64,000 bases of DNA from NCBI GenBank assembly GCA_045106815.1, contig JBGCFG010000015.1, positions 124,001 to 188,000 of the forward strand, in the 5' to 3' direction. Below the pieces are notes generated by a model. That model made no database searches. It was not told where the DNA came from and saw only the letters and a program-made list of their open reading frames with translations. The DNA is from JAUIAI01 sp045106815 (GTDB lineage: Bacteria > Pseudomonadota > Gammaproteobacteria > Burkholderiales > Burkholderiaceae_E). Below, in pieces: positions 45,070-54,328 of this stretch (within the stretch, counting starts at the first letter, position 1; each line of letters begins with the position of its first letter). Both the position numbers and the translations under genes were made by a program.

Positions 45070-46050
45070 ATGGTGTTCGACAATAAGTCCATGGATTCAA
45101 CCAACTCCTGTCAAAGACAAAAGCGACGATTGCTGGTCTGGGCAATTTGCCTGTGCACGGGGGTTTCTCTCGCGGGATGCAGCACATACCAGGGCACGAT
45201 CTCAAAATTGTCGTTCACTGACGGCGATGCGCGGGTTTATCTCGTCCGCCAGGCCGATCGTCCATTGGAATTAGTGACTGTCGCCGACGATGGGAAAAAC
45301 ACCTACATCGAATTCGGCTTTCACGTCCCGGAAGCCGTCCGTATTTTCAATAGTGAAGGAATTGCGCTCACCCACCTGCGTTCGAACCGTACAGTGGTTG
45401 TAGCGGGCATTCACAACGGTCTGCTGACGCAGATTGGTCCGGCGCAAGCATACGTTGAGCTCGCTCCAGCGAGTACTGCCGGTTGGGCAACAGAGCTCGT
45501 GGAAACCGACGATGTCGTCAAACTACGCAATACGATCGACCAGCATCACGCCCTTGCGCAACCAATGGCCCGAGCAACCATTGCCTCAACGCCACATCTT
45601 GTCCGAACTCGTAGTGAGTTACTTCTCGCCGGGCTGCCCACTACTGCAATTGGTCAGGTCGAGATCGACTGGGATCAACCCGTGCCCTCCGGAGCCACTG
45701 CTAGTTGGGTGGACGACGCTTCCCCGGGTTCCGAGACATACGTCACGTTCGCTCCAGGTTCGCTCAATCCGCTTGCGGCCAAACAAATTGTTGAGCGTCT
45801 GGCGGAGCAGGCAAAGTCAGAAACCGGCGTACTCGTACTCAGGGGGATTGCGCTGGAAGACTCCGACGAGCAAGCCGTATCAACAGCAAGTCAGCGAGCC
45901 GAGATACTCGCCGATACACTCGCCAGCATGGGGGTTCCAAGCGACCGACTGGTCGTCGCACGGCTGCGACGCGAGCCAGCAGTCTCAACCACTGACCCCA
46001 GCACACAAACAGCAGATGCTGTCGAGATCAGCTTTTTAGAAAAACAGTGA
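45070..46050 (+). CDS. Lipoprotein with VirB9-CTD-like and OmpA-like domains
   Basis: A 326-residue lipoprotein: signal with lipobox LAGC (Cys37). Residues 70-125 (ADDGKNTYIEFGFHVPEAV, then RIFNSEGIALTHLRSNRTV) closely follow the pattern of the VirB9/CagX C-terminal domain of type IV secretion. Residues 223-322 resemble an OmpA-like peptidoglycan-binding domain (YVTFAPGSLNPLAAKQIVE, TASQRAEILADTLASMGV, ending ADAVEISF). The expected NRRVEI is altered to ADAVEI. It could tether a secretion channel to the cell wall. An ATG at 45091 is an alternative start. The role with the T3SS is inferred from location. Confidence 0.7.
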   Translation: MVFDNKSMDSTNSCQRQKRRLLVWAICLCTGVSLAGCSTYQGTISKLSFTDGDARVYLVRQADRPLELVTVADDGKNTYIEFGFHVPEAVRIFNSEGIALTHLRSNRTVVVAGIHNGLLTQIGPAQAYVELAPASTAGWATELVETDDVVKLRNTIDQHHALAQPMARATIASTPHLVRTRSELLLAGLPTTAIGQVEIDWDQPVPSGATASWVDDASPGSETYVTFAPGSLNPLAAKQIVERLAEQAKSETGVLVLRGIALEDSDEQAVSTASQRAEILADTLASMGVPSDRLVVARLRREPAVSTTDPSTQTADAVEISFLEKQ

Positions 46051-46063
46051 AAGGAACACTTCT

Positions 46064-46930
46064 ATGAATGATCAAAACGTTCGCTCAACGCTGCTACCGC
46101 CGGCGACCGAGCAACTTGTTGCTTTCAGTTTTGGGGAATCTGAAGTAACAACGGCAGACCCTCATCTGCCGCGTACCGTCGACCCCGAAGACGAGGTCAT
46201 GAAAGGCATTGGTCAGCCAAACCGACGACAACCTGAGCCCATTATCAACGCAGCCCCCACTACTACACCAAGGGCTCAACCGGAAGTGACACCTGCCCCG
46301 ACGCCAACAGAGTCTGTTGACACATCGACTGACCTTGGTGGCATCGAATCAACGGGTGGGTTCCGAACCGAATATGTTGGCATTCAGGACCCTAACAACC
46401 CGGATCAATTTCTTGGTCAGGTCGAAGTGCAATTCAACCCTAATACTGGTAAGTTCACGGCTTACGGATTGGGCGGAAGTCCCGTCGAGTTACCGGAAGG
46501 GGTTACACGCGAGCAAGTTGCGAGTGGCCAACTTTTTGCTGGCCTCGCGCTGATTCCACTCAGTGGAGCCGGCACAGATGGCGGGCAAGCACACATTGAC
46601 GCAATGACTGCGGTTGTCGCGCAGGCGGAAGCTGGCAACCTTGATGCCGAAACCGTTAATCGGATTACGTCCTACCTGGGCGGGCAGCTCGCAATTGCAA
46701 GCACCGAGAACGGATGGACCGATACCAACATTCAGGCATTCATTGCTCTGGGCGAGTCATTTGCTGCACTGACAGGTAGCGAAACGACCGGTAATGTGCC
46801 TGACCCAACCCAGACCGTCGATACCTCCCCAAACGATACTGAACCAGATGGGTCGCCCGATCCTGTGGAGACAGAACAACCCCTGGAGCCCACACCGACA
46901 CTGGGTGATCCATACAGCAACATTGCATAG
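46064..46930 (+). CDS. Pro/Thr-rich unknown protein next to the T3SS, candidate substrate
   Basis: A 288-residue acidic protein without signal peptide or membrane segment. Residues 60-110 and 240-288 are Pro/Thr/Asp-rich linkers (similar in composition to the linker before LysM in the giant protein). The centre (about 110-180) is a small beta-rich region containing YVGIQDPNNPDQFLGQVEVQ, followed by helices. AAAGGA lies eight bases before the ATG at 46064, and the gene follows the lipoprotein by 13 bases, so the two form an operon. No family is recognised. Confidence 0.62.
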   Translation: MNDQNVRSTLLPPATEQLVAFSFGESEVTTADPHLPRTVDPEDEVMKGIGQPNRRQPEPIINAAPTTTPRAQPEVTPAPTPTESVDTSTDLGGIESTGGFRTEYVGIQDPNNPDQFLGQVEVQFNPNTGKFTAYGLGGSPVELPEGVTREQVASGQLFAGLALIPLSGAGTDGGQAHIDAMTAVVAQAEAGNLDAETVNRITSYLGGQLAIASTENGWTDTNIQAFIALGESFAALTGSETTGNVPDPTQTVDTSPNDTEPDGSPDPVETEQPLEPTPTLGDPYSNIA

Positions 46931-46956
46931 TTCACGAACAGAGTGTCTCACTACGC

Positions 46957-46984
46957 CAGCGCCGCCGATCATCGTGCGGCGCTG
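46957..46984. terminator. Strong hairpin between convergent genes
   Basis: A 9-bp perfect stem, CAGCGCCGC and GCGGCGCTG, extended inward by CGA/TCG with one bulged T. It lies between the stop of the Pro/Thr-rich protein gene and the end of the opposing GGDEF gene. No T-run follows on either strand, so it is a structural candidate rather than a canonical terminator. Confidence 0.55.
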
Positions 46985-47010
46985 AACAAGCCGCACAACA
47001 GTGACATGGT

Positions 47011-48201
47011 TTATTGGTGTATCGGTGCGGCGATTTTTGGCGCTTCGAACGTCACAACTTGATTGCGGCCGCCATGTTTGGCGGCGTAGAGAGCCTCATC
47101 AGCCTGACCGTAGAGCGTGGTCAGGCTGGTCTCTTCGATGCCGTCGCGTCCACTCAAGCCAACGCTCGCGGTTATTCGGATGCCTTGCGCGCAGGGAGAG
47201 CTTATTTCCAGGGCCGAGATTGCAGCGCAAATTCGCTCGGCACACGCCATAGCATCGGCGAGATTCGTCTCGGGTAGCAACACACCAAACTCTTCTCCAC
47301 CAAGCCGGCCCAATTGGTCGATGTCTTCGCGAATACACGCCTTGATCGTCTTGGATACAGAGACTAAAGCCTCATCGCCTGCCTGATGCCCAAAGCGGTC
47401 GTTGATTGACTTGAACCAATCAATATCCAGCACCATAAAACTCAACCCGTGTCGATTGCGCCTAGCGCGCTTGAGTTCAGCTTCAGTTAACTCCATAAAC
47501 CGGCGACGATTAGTGACTTTGGTCAACGAATCGGTATTGGCCAACTCGGTCAGCTTCAATTCGAGCGCCTTACGTCGGGCTATTTCTTCCTCAAGTTCGC
47601 GCTCTCTATCCTTCAGGGCGTTGATGTTTACCGCGAATCCTGCCACTGCGCCGCTCGGTGTGTGAAACTTGGTCACGTGTCGCCAACCGACTGCTTCGTA
47701 AAATCTTTCAATTGGGTGATTGTCAAGCGCGTGCCAGAGTGCAACCTTTTTGGCAATCTCGGCTTCAAGCTCGCTAGGCTTCATGTCTGGGTCAGCGTTG
47801 TGCCGAAGCAGGCCAGGATAGGTAATCACAGCATCGGGATCTTGGTCGTAAAAAGCAAACCCCGCTGGAAACATCGATCTGTAAGCCTGATTGCAAACGA
47901 GCAGTTTGTCCTCCGGCGTATACACAGCCATGGAAACTGGCGTCGACTGCACGGCCTCAACTAAATACCGGTGCTCGACCTCTAGCAACTGACTCTTTAA
48001 GCGTCGAAGTTTGCTACGGCGCGCTCGCGTAACCATCACACCACAAATTACAACCGCCAGAACGGCAGACACAACCGTCCATAGTCCAGGTGATTGCCAG
48101 GCAGCCCCAACCGTGCTGAACGAAAGCAGCACAGTGAGGGCCAGGGGCCAATATTGGAAGACTGAAAACATCTGGCCGAAAAAGCGGGGCGAGTTAGCCA
48201 C
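47011..48201 (-). CDS. Membrane diguanylate cyclase (PAS-GGDEF)
   Basis: A 396-residue inner-membrane enzyme that makes c-di-GMP from GTP. It has two N-terminal hydrophobic segments (about 17-34 and 39-58), a PAS domain (about 80-195), a coiled-coil linker and a C-terminal GGDEF domain with intact GGEEF (motif RLGGEEFGVLLPE) and the DIDWFKSINDRFGH metal-binding block. The residue three places before the D of the I-site position is Glu instead of Arg, so an RxxD feedback site is absent. The GTG start lacks a good ribosome site; an ATG ten codons later is possible. Confidence 0.9.
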   Translation of the reverse strand: MANSPRFFGQMFSVFQYWPLALTVLLSFSTVGAAWQSPGLWTVVSAVLAVVICGVMVTRARRSKLRRLKSQLLEVEHRYLVEAVQSTPVSMAVYTPEDKLLVCNQAYRSMFPAGFAFYDQDPDAVITYPGLLRHNADPDMKPSELEAEIAKKVALWHALDNHPIERFYEAVGWRHVTKFHTPSGAVAGFAVNINALKDRERELEEEIARRKALELKLTELANTDSLTKVTNRRRFMELTEAELKRARRNRHGLSFMVLDIDWFKSINDRFGHQAGDEALVSVSKTIKACIREDIDQLGRLGGEEFGVLLPETNLADAMACAERICAAISALEISSPCAQGIRITASVGLSGRDGIEETSLTTLYGQADEALYAAKHGGRNQVVTFEAPKIAAPIHQ

Positions 48202-48393
48202 CTGCGAGTGTTACGCAAACGAATTCGACAGCATGCGTGCATCAAAGCGTCATAGCTAGTCTTGCTCCGGGCTCAGTCAGATCAACGGTCGGTACCGGCG
48301 GCCGCCTGACTTGCCGAACCTTGCGCCAGATCAAAACAGCACCTGGCCGACCGCCCTACTCTCAAGAGACACATCTTCCCTCAGGAGCACTCT

Positions 48394-48576
48394 ATGGAGC
48401 TTTGGTCAGTTCTTTTCTCCGACTGGGTGGGCATCGCCTCGTTTCTAGTCATCGTGATCGTCATCCTCATTGGAGGCTGGTTTTTGAGGTACTTCATGAC
48501 TAATGTTGCTCAAGCCCCGAGCGACGCGCCGAAAGCGGGCTCTCAAGGCCAAGCGGGCAGCAGTCGCAATGCTTAG
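48394..48576 (+). CDS. DUF3149 micro-membrane protein
   Basis: A 60-residue protein with one membrane helix (about 13-32, IASFLVIVIVILIGGWFLRY) and a short polar tail, matching the DUF3149 pattern (an LFSDWVG start, hydrophobic helix, then FLRYFM). AGGAG lies seven bases before the ATG. The function of the family is unknown. It faces the FG-GAP protein gene; their stops lie seven bases apart. Confidence 0.75.
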   Translation: MELWSVLFSDWVGIASFLVIVIVILIGGWFLRYFMTNVAQAPSDAPKAGSQGQAGSSRNA

Positions 48577-48583
48577 GCTACAC

Positions 48584-51424
48584 CTAGTCAGCCCCCAACA
48601 CTCGCGTGACCTTAACAGCCACGTGCTCTCGTACAACCTTACCCGCAGTCGAAATGACCACCCCCATCCACTGACCCGCGGGTAGCATCACTTGTTCGCG
48701 CTCATCAGCGGCGCTCCTAAAGAGATCCCGCCTGACAGAGCGAGGCCCTTTGTGATCTGCAATGACTGTCGTAATGGCACTTTGAGGGCTGGCTGTCTCG
48801 CGATTGGCGGGTACGTCGAACCAGCGCATTGTCGACAGGGTCCGATAACTCAGCGTCACCAATCTCTCGTAGTCAACGGGTTGCACAAAAACGTACTGAC
48901 TGCTGTAGGGTTTGCCGATGAAGCTGGTGGACAGAATGGATTCGGCTGCATCATTTGTCTGAGGATCGGCCAGTTCGATGGGCTCAAACGCGAGCGTTAC
49001 CGGCAGTGTCAAAACATCTTTGTCGGCATCGCCCGAGTGGTCGGATGGCGACTCGTCGCGTAAGTAGTAACGGTCTCCCATCGCCGGACCGATTGAGTTC
49101 TTCACCAGTAGCATCAGGCTGAAATCGTGCCACATTGACTCAAGCGTACGAGCAGCGTCTTTTCGGCGAATAAAAGCGTCAACTGCCTGAATGACGCCTC
49201 GATAGGATTGACCGAAATTAATCCGGCTTTCAAGGACAAGCTCAGGTGCAGCGTTCACCGATTGCGTTATCGATTCAGATTGCTGAGATGTCTGATCAAC
49301 CGCGACGTTAAGCAAGCTCTTCGAACCGTGTAACACGAGATGAGCGCCTTGCACTCCTGAAAACGCCGCCGTCCAGCCGCCCATCATTTCCTCACGGTAG
49401 GTTTGATCAACCACATTGAAACGTCCGGACAACCGGCCCCGATTCAAGTGCTGCGGCCGCGGCGCGGCTGCGCGCTTGAGTCGGCCTGGAGGCATCGTCA
49501 AGCTTGCGAGAGAGCGGACCAGGCCAGGCTCTGGCGACTCGTCGTTGTAAACAATTAGCGACAGCGTGTCTGCATTACGGACAATCATTTGATGTCCGGG
49601 CTGATCGAGAAACTGACCAACTGCCGCCACCCTGATCTGAGGCCCTAGGACAAGGCCTACATCCAGCTCGCTCACCACAGCAAGCCGCCCCTTAGTTTCG
49701 GGCAAGCGAGACTGACCATCCATGCCGATGACGCCAATGCCCGCTAGCCCCGAAACGATGATTTCCGCTCTGAGGCCAGGTTCATCAAAAACATCATTGA
49801 CCGTGCCATCGAGGTCACTCACGCCCCAAAACGTGTCTTCAGGTCGGAGCCGCCAACCGCCGGGAATCTGCGCGCCATAGTCGATCTGCCAAATCAATTT
49901 GTGCTGATCCTGGTCGTCAAGCCCCCACACAAAAAGCCCTTGCCGATCCCGCGCGACGATGTCAGCACGACCATTACCGTCAATATCGCCGATGCCAATG
50001 ACATTGATCGCTGCCGGATTTCGATTTAGTCGCCGAATCAAACGGCTAATTGAAGTCGAGTAAGGAGACGAAAAGTGTCCAGCCTCATTGAGACGTACAA
50101 CGCCAAACCTTGATCCACCTCGAAACATGGCTTCATCAGCACCATCGCCATCAAAATCGCCTATGCCGACTAGCTGGTCGCGAAACGCGGGACGCCAATC
50201 CGCAAAGATCTGAGTCCCGAGCGGCATACGCGCAACGGTTGAGAATCGAGCGCCACCGGTCACGCCAATGAGTGTCATGAATCCGCCATTGCGGACTAAG
50301 AACTCGTCTCTTCCATCGGCATTGAAGTCACCAATACCCAGCACTTCATCATTTGCCTCGAGATGCCGGTCACTCGTTAACGAAGCACTCAGCCTGGTCA
50401 CCGCCACCACGCGGCTATCGGCACCATTGAATGCCACCAAACCCATATGGGTGGTACTGGCAATCAGTAACTCTTCACGTCCGTCACCATCAAAATCGCC
50501 CGCGCCATAAATACGATCTCTTGATGACGACTGCCACCTTGGCAGACTCTGATCAGACTCCAGAAATTCATACAGTTCGCGTATCAGTCTTATCCCGGCA
50601 TCAGCGCCACTTTGTTCCGATGTCGATTGATTTCCTAGTTGCTCCATCAGATACCGCAAAAAGACGGTTGTGCGACAAGCGCTACCGTCTTTTCGGAATA
50701 CATTCTGACGAGGAAACATCGATTGAAACGGATCTTGTAAAAGCTCTAAGCGGCAGCTTCGATCAGGCGCAGTGAGCTGCCCGCGATGGTTTGAACCAAG
50801 CGCTTCAGCGACAAGACGCGCTGTCCCGTTACTGAGCCAGTCCCGACTGACGGCACCAAGGCGATACTGTTTTTGCACTAAGCGAACGAGTTCGTACACC
50901 AGGCCAGGAAATGACTCGGCCAGGACCGTACCTTGCCGAATCGCCTGCTGTGAATACGTCACATCGATGCGATTGCCGCTCGCTGTTGTACCCACCGGCC
51001 GCGCAGAGGTATTTTCATACCAATACACTCTGATCACGCGACCAGAGACACAAGGGTGTGGACCTCCCTTCGGTAGACGAAAGCCCTGCAACTGCATGGC
51101 TTCCAGCGATCGTGCTATTGCCTGAACTAACTCCCGTACACGCAGTGGTGGATCACCAGACGCATCACTGCCGTCGGGGAGATCATCCCAATGCAGGAGC
51201 ACTTGGCGAGTGTTTTCACCCACGTCCAGCTTAAAGAGTTGGTTGTTTGGCAGGGGCGTAGATCTGGCGCTGATGTTGACTGGCAGTTCGCGCGGACAGT
51301 CTTGCGCGTGGCTAGCCGGCACCCAACCCAAAGACAACAACAGCGCGGCTAAGAGCAGCAGCCACTTGCCACTGCGGTGATGCCCGGCATGATGACCCAA
51401 CTGATCTGAGAAAAACTGATTCAT
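48584..51424 (-). CDS. Secreted FG-GAP/VCBS repeat protein
   Basis: About 946 residues from the ATG at 51424, which has GGAGG upstream; an ATG at 51442 is also open. A Sec signal peptide ends near SHAQD. Four or more FG-GAP repeats (about 310-560) carry calcium-binding loops: GDFDGDGREE, GDFNADGRDE, GDFDGDGADE, GDIDGNGRAD. They predict a beta-propeller for ligand or protein binding in the periplasm or outside. The N-terminal 300 residues resemble a peptidase-like or basic-secretory-type helical region but without a clear HExxH. The last part is unrecognised. Not part of the glycogen operon in function. Confidence 0.78.
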   Translation of the reverse strand: MNQFFSDQLGHHAGHHRSGKWLLLLAALLLSLGWVPASHAQDCPRELPVNISARSTPLPNNQLFKLDVGENTRQVLLHWDDLPDGSDASGDPPLRVRELVQAIARSLEAMQLQGFRLPKGGPHPCVSGRVIRVYWYENTSARPVGTTASGNRIDVTYSQQAIRQGTVLAESFPGLVYELVRLVQKQYRLGAVSRDWLSNGTARLVAEALGSNHRGQLTAPDRSCRLELLQDPFQSMFPRQNVFRKDGSACRTTVFLRYLMEQLGNQSTSEQSGADAGIRLIRELYEFLESDQSLPRWQSSSRDRIYGAGDFDGDGREELLIASTTHMGLVAFNGADSRVVAVTRLSASLTSDRHLEANDEVLGIGDFNADGRDEFLVRNGGFMTLIGVTGGARFSTVARMPLGTQIFADWRPAFRDQLVGIGDFDGDGADEAMFRGGSRFGVVRLNEAGHFSSPYSTSISRLIRRLNRNPAAINVIGIGDIDGNGRADIVARDRQGLFVWGLDDQDQHKLIWQIDYGAQIPGGWRLRPEDTFWGVSDLDGTVNDVFDEPGLRAEIIVSGLAGIGVIGMDGQSRLPETKGRLAVVSELDVGLVLGPQIRVAAVGQFLDQPGHQMIVRNADTLSLIVYNDESPEPGLVRSLASLTMPPGRLKRAAAPRPQHLNRGRLSGRFNVVDQTYREEMMGGWTAAFSGVQGAHLVLHGSKSLLNVAVDQTSQQSESITQSVNAAPELVLESRINFGQSYRGVIQAVDAFIRRKDAARTLESMWHDFSLMLLVKNSIGPAMGDRYYLRDESPSDHSGDADKDVLTLPVTLAFEPIELADPQTNDAAESILSTSFIGKPYSSQYVFVQPVDYERLVTLSYRTLSTMRWFDVPANRETASPQSAITTVIADHKGPRSVRRDLFRSAADEREQVMLPAGQWMGVVISTAGKVVREHVAVKVTRVLGAD

Positions 51425-51492
51425 TGACCTTGCCTCCATCATGATGATCCTACTACTGATGCAGACTCACGCCAGCTGTCAGACTGCTGTCA

Positions 51493-52965
51493 CTAAAGCG
51501 CCCACTGCTTCGGCTTGATCTGTTGATAGGCATCAAGATAAGCTCTTGCCGGTTGATCCCAGCTGTTGTCTTCTCGCATGCCTGCACTTACTAACGCGCG
51601 CCATCGCGCCTTGTCACGAAAGGCATCAATTGCCCTGATGAGCGTAAGAGCGAACTTTTGTCCGCTAGCATGAACAAATCCATTCGCTGGCCTGCCAGGT
51701 AGCGGGTTAGATTCATCGACCACTGTGTCTGCCAGTCCGCCTACTGGTGTGACAATCGGCACAGCGCCATAGCGAAGACCGTAAAGCTGTGTCAAGCCGC
51801 AGGGCTCAAACCGGGACGGCACGATGACAGCATCCGACCCGCCATAGATGCGATGCGCCAACTGTTCATCGAACCCGATTCTGACACTCACACGGTCCGG
51901 AAACTGCCGCTGCAATGCGACCAGGGAGGATTCGATCTCAGGGTCTCCCGTGCCCAAGATGACAAACTGGCAACCATGTTCAATAGCCTCGGGCATCTGA
52001 CTTACCAGTACATCAAGCCCTTTTTGTGCCGACAATCGACTGACAACGCCCAATACTGGATGATCTGTGATCGGCGCTGGCAGTCCAAATTCTTCGGTCA
52101 GGGCAACGCGATTCACCTCACGGGCGTCTAGAGAGTTAATTGAGAAAGGCTCCGCTAGCGCTCTATCGGTCGCCGGGTTCCAAACCTGAGTATCAATGCC
52201 GTTTAAAACACCGAGCAGTTTATCTTTTCGCGTGCGCAGCAATCCATCAAGGCCATGACCAAACTCTGGCCGCAGTATTTCCAACGCGTAGTTTGGACTC
52301 ACCGTTGTGACGAGATCAGCGAACACAAGCCCTGCCTTGATGAACGACAGGTCGCGGTGAAACTCAAGAAAATTCGGGGTCATCAATTCATCAGAAAGCA
52401 TTAACGCACTCGCCGTATTCGCAGGGAACAGGCCTTGAAATGCGAGATTGTGAATGGTGAATACCCGCGGTGCGGACGGCACAGGATGCTGAGCAAGGTA
52501 AGCGAACGCAAGCCCGGCATGCCAGTCATGACAGTGCAGTAAATCAGGAGCCCAGTCCGGTACAAGCTGTCCGGCTGTAATTTGTGCAGCGACCCAACCG
52601 AATAGGCCGAAGCGCAGATGGTTGTCTGACCAGGATTTGCCGAGAGGGTCGGTATACAGTTCGCCCTCTCGTTGGAACAGCCAAGGCGCATCCAGGACAA
52701 ACAAAGGCACGTCAGTCTCAGGCAGCGTGGCTCTCAACAAACGCACTCCAGAGGCTCCGAAAGCCGGGCCGACAAAAATCGGCTCATGGCTCAACAGATC
52801 TTGAGATTTCAGTTTGTCAATTACCGCCGGGTATCCGGGAATGAGTAGACGGGCGTCGGCACCGAGACGTTTCTGCGCAACCGGCAATGCACCCACGACA
52901 TCACCAAGCCCTCCGGTCTTGACCAGCGGCACGACTTCACTGGCAACATGAAGAATCCGCATCAT
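51493..52965 (-). CDS. glgA: Glycogen synthase
   Basis: A 490-residue GT5 enzyme that adds glucose from ADP-glucose to growing alpha-1,4-glucan. It has the N-terminal KTGGLGDV motif that binds ADP-glucose (about 17-24), the LLHCHDWHAG block and the C-terminal PSRFEPCGLTQLYGLRYG with the catalytic Glu. Length matches the bacterial GlgA. It begins directly after the glgC stop, with ATG ATG; the first is taken. Confidence 0.97.
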   Translation of the reverse strand: MMRILHVASEVVPLVKTGGLGDVVGALPVAQKRLGADARLLIPGYPAVIDKLKSQDLLSHEPIFVGPAFGASGVRLLRATLPETDVPLFVLDAPWLFQREGELYTDPLGKSWSDNHLRFGLFGWVAAQITAGQLVPDWAPDLLHCHDWHAGLAFAYLAQHPVPSAPRVFTIHNLAFQGLFPANTASALMLSDELMTPNFLEFHRDLSFIKAGLVFADLVTTVSPNYALEILRPEFGHGLDGLLRTRKDKLLGVLNGIDTQVWNPATDRALAEPFSINSLDAREVNRVALTEEFGLPAPITDHPVLGVVSRLSAQKGLDVLVSQMPEAIEHGCQFVILGTGDPEIESSLVALQRQFPDRVSVRIGFDEQLAHRIYGGSDAVIVPSRFEPCGLTQLYGLRYGAVPIVTPVGGLADTVVDESNPLPGRPANGFVHASGQKFALTLIRAIDAFRDKARWRALVSAGMREDNSWDQPARAYLDAYQQIKPKQWAL

Positions 52966-54240
52966 TTATTCGGGGTCCGCTTCAAGTTTTGCGAGCATCG
53001 GCGGCGTGACCAGAGTTATGCCGTTGTCTGTTACGTGAAACCGTTCGGCATCCACCGCAGGGTCTTCGCCAATGACCAGACCGTCCGGAATCTTGCACCG
53101 GTGATCAATGATGCATCGTGTCAGCCGAGCGCCCCGCCCGACTTCAACTTCGGGTAGGAGTACGGATGACGTCACGGAAGAAAATGAGTGCACCCGGCAG
53201 CGCGAAAACAGCAGACTCTTGTCGAGGGCACCCGAAATAATGCAGCCACCAGAAACCATCGATTCGGTGGCAATTCCGCGTCGGTCTTCCCAGTTATGGA
53301 CAAACTTGGCTGGCGGCAACTGTTCCTGGTAGGTCCAGATCGGCCAGGACTTATCGTACAGATCGAGTGCTGGCACAGTTTCGGTGAGGTCGAGGTTGGC
53401 TTCCCAGTACGCGTCGAGGGTGCCAACGTCTCGCCAATAAGGCTCACCTTCAGGCGTCATTCCAACGCAACTATGCGAAAAGGGCTGAGCAACCGCATCT
53501 CCCTTCGCGACTATCGCCGGCACGACGTTCTTGCCAAAATCATGGTCAGAGTCTGGATCTGCCGCGTCGGCCGTCAAGGCATTGAACAAATAGTCAGCAT
53601 CGAAAATATAGATGCCCATACTCGCCAGTGCGACATCCGGGTTGCCAGGCATGCCGGGTGGGTCTTTCGGTTTTTCCAGAAATGCCTGTATCTTGTTCGA
53701 TTCATCGACCCCCATCACACCGAACTCAGAGGCACCCGACACAGGCACCTCAATACATCCAACACTGCATGGCGCGCCCGACTTTGCATGCTGACTCAGC
53801 GCCTTGGCGTAATTCATTTTATAGATATGGTCGCCAGCCAGCACGATGATGTATTTGGCAGGACGGTCCAGAACAATGTCCATATTCTGGTAGATCGCAT
53901 CAGCGGTGCCTCGATACCATGAGGTTTCATCAATCTTCTGCTGCGCTGGTAACAGATCGACCGACTCATTGAGTTCGCCTTTTAGGAAGCTCCAGCCGCG
54001 CTGCAGATGACGTAACAGGCTATATGAGCGATATTGTGTCAAAACGCCAATTCTGCGGATCCCGGAATTCAGACAGTTGGACAGCGCAAAGTCGATGATT
54101 CGAAACTTCCCGCCAAAGTAAACCGCAGGCTTGCAGCGAATGTCCGTCAACTGCATCAAGCGGCTGCCGCGGCCGCCCGCCAGGATAAAGGCATAGGCCT
54201 GCTTGGGTATCGGCAGGTTTTCCATCTCATCCGAATTCAC
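52966..54240 (-). CDS. glgC: Glucose-1-phosphate adenylyltransferase
   Basis: A 424-residue enzyme that makes ADP-glucose from ATP and glucose-1-phosphate, the committed and regulated step of glycogen synthesis. The N-terminus has FILAGGRGSRLMQLTD and KPAVYFGGKFRIIDF, then the WYRGTADA and AGDHIYKMNY blocks, the FLEKP substrate loop and a C-terminal left-handed beta-helix. The gene precedes glgA without a gap. Confidence 0.97.
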   Translation of the reverse strand: MNSDEMENLPIPKQAYAFILAGGRGSRLMQLTDIRCKPAVYFGGKFRIIDFALSNCLNSGIRRIGVLTQYRSYSLLRHLQRGWSFLKGELNESVDLLPAQQKIDETSWYRGTADAIYQNMDIVLDRPAKYIIVLAGDHIYKMNYAKALSQHAKSGAPCSVGCIEVPVSGASEFGVMGVDESNKIQAFLEKPKDPPGMPGNPDVALASMGIYIFDADYLFNALTADAADPDSDHDFGKNVVPAIVAKGDAVAQPFSHSCVGMTPEGEPYWRDVGTLDAYWEANLDLTETVPALDLYDKSWPIWTYQEQLPPAKFVHNWEDRRGIATESMVSGGCIISGALDKSLLFSRCRVHSFSSVTSSVLLPEVEVGRGARLTRCIIDHRCKIPDGLVIGEDPAVDAERFHVTDNGITLVTPPMLAKLEADPE

Positions 54241-54328
54241 GCTACATCTCCTGATTCATTATGATTTTCAGACCAAGGTCGATCTGCCTGAGAGCATACC
54301 TTCGACTTGACCGCATATTCAGATTTTT

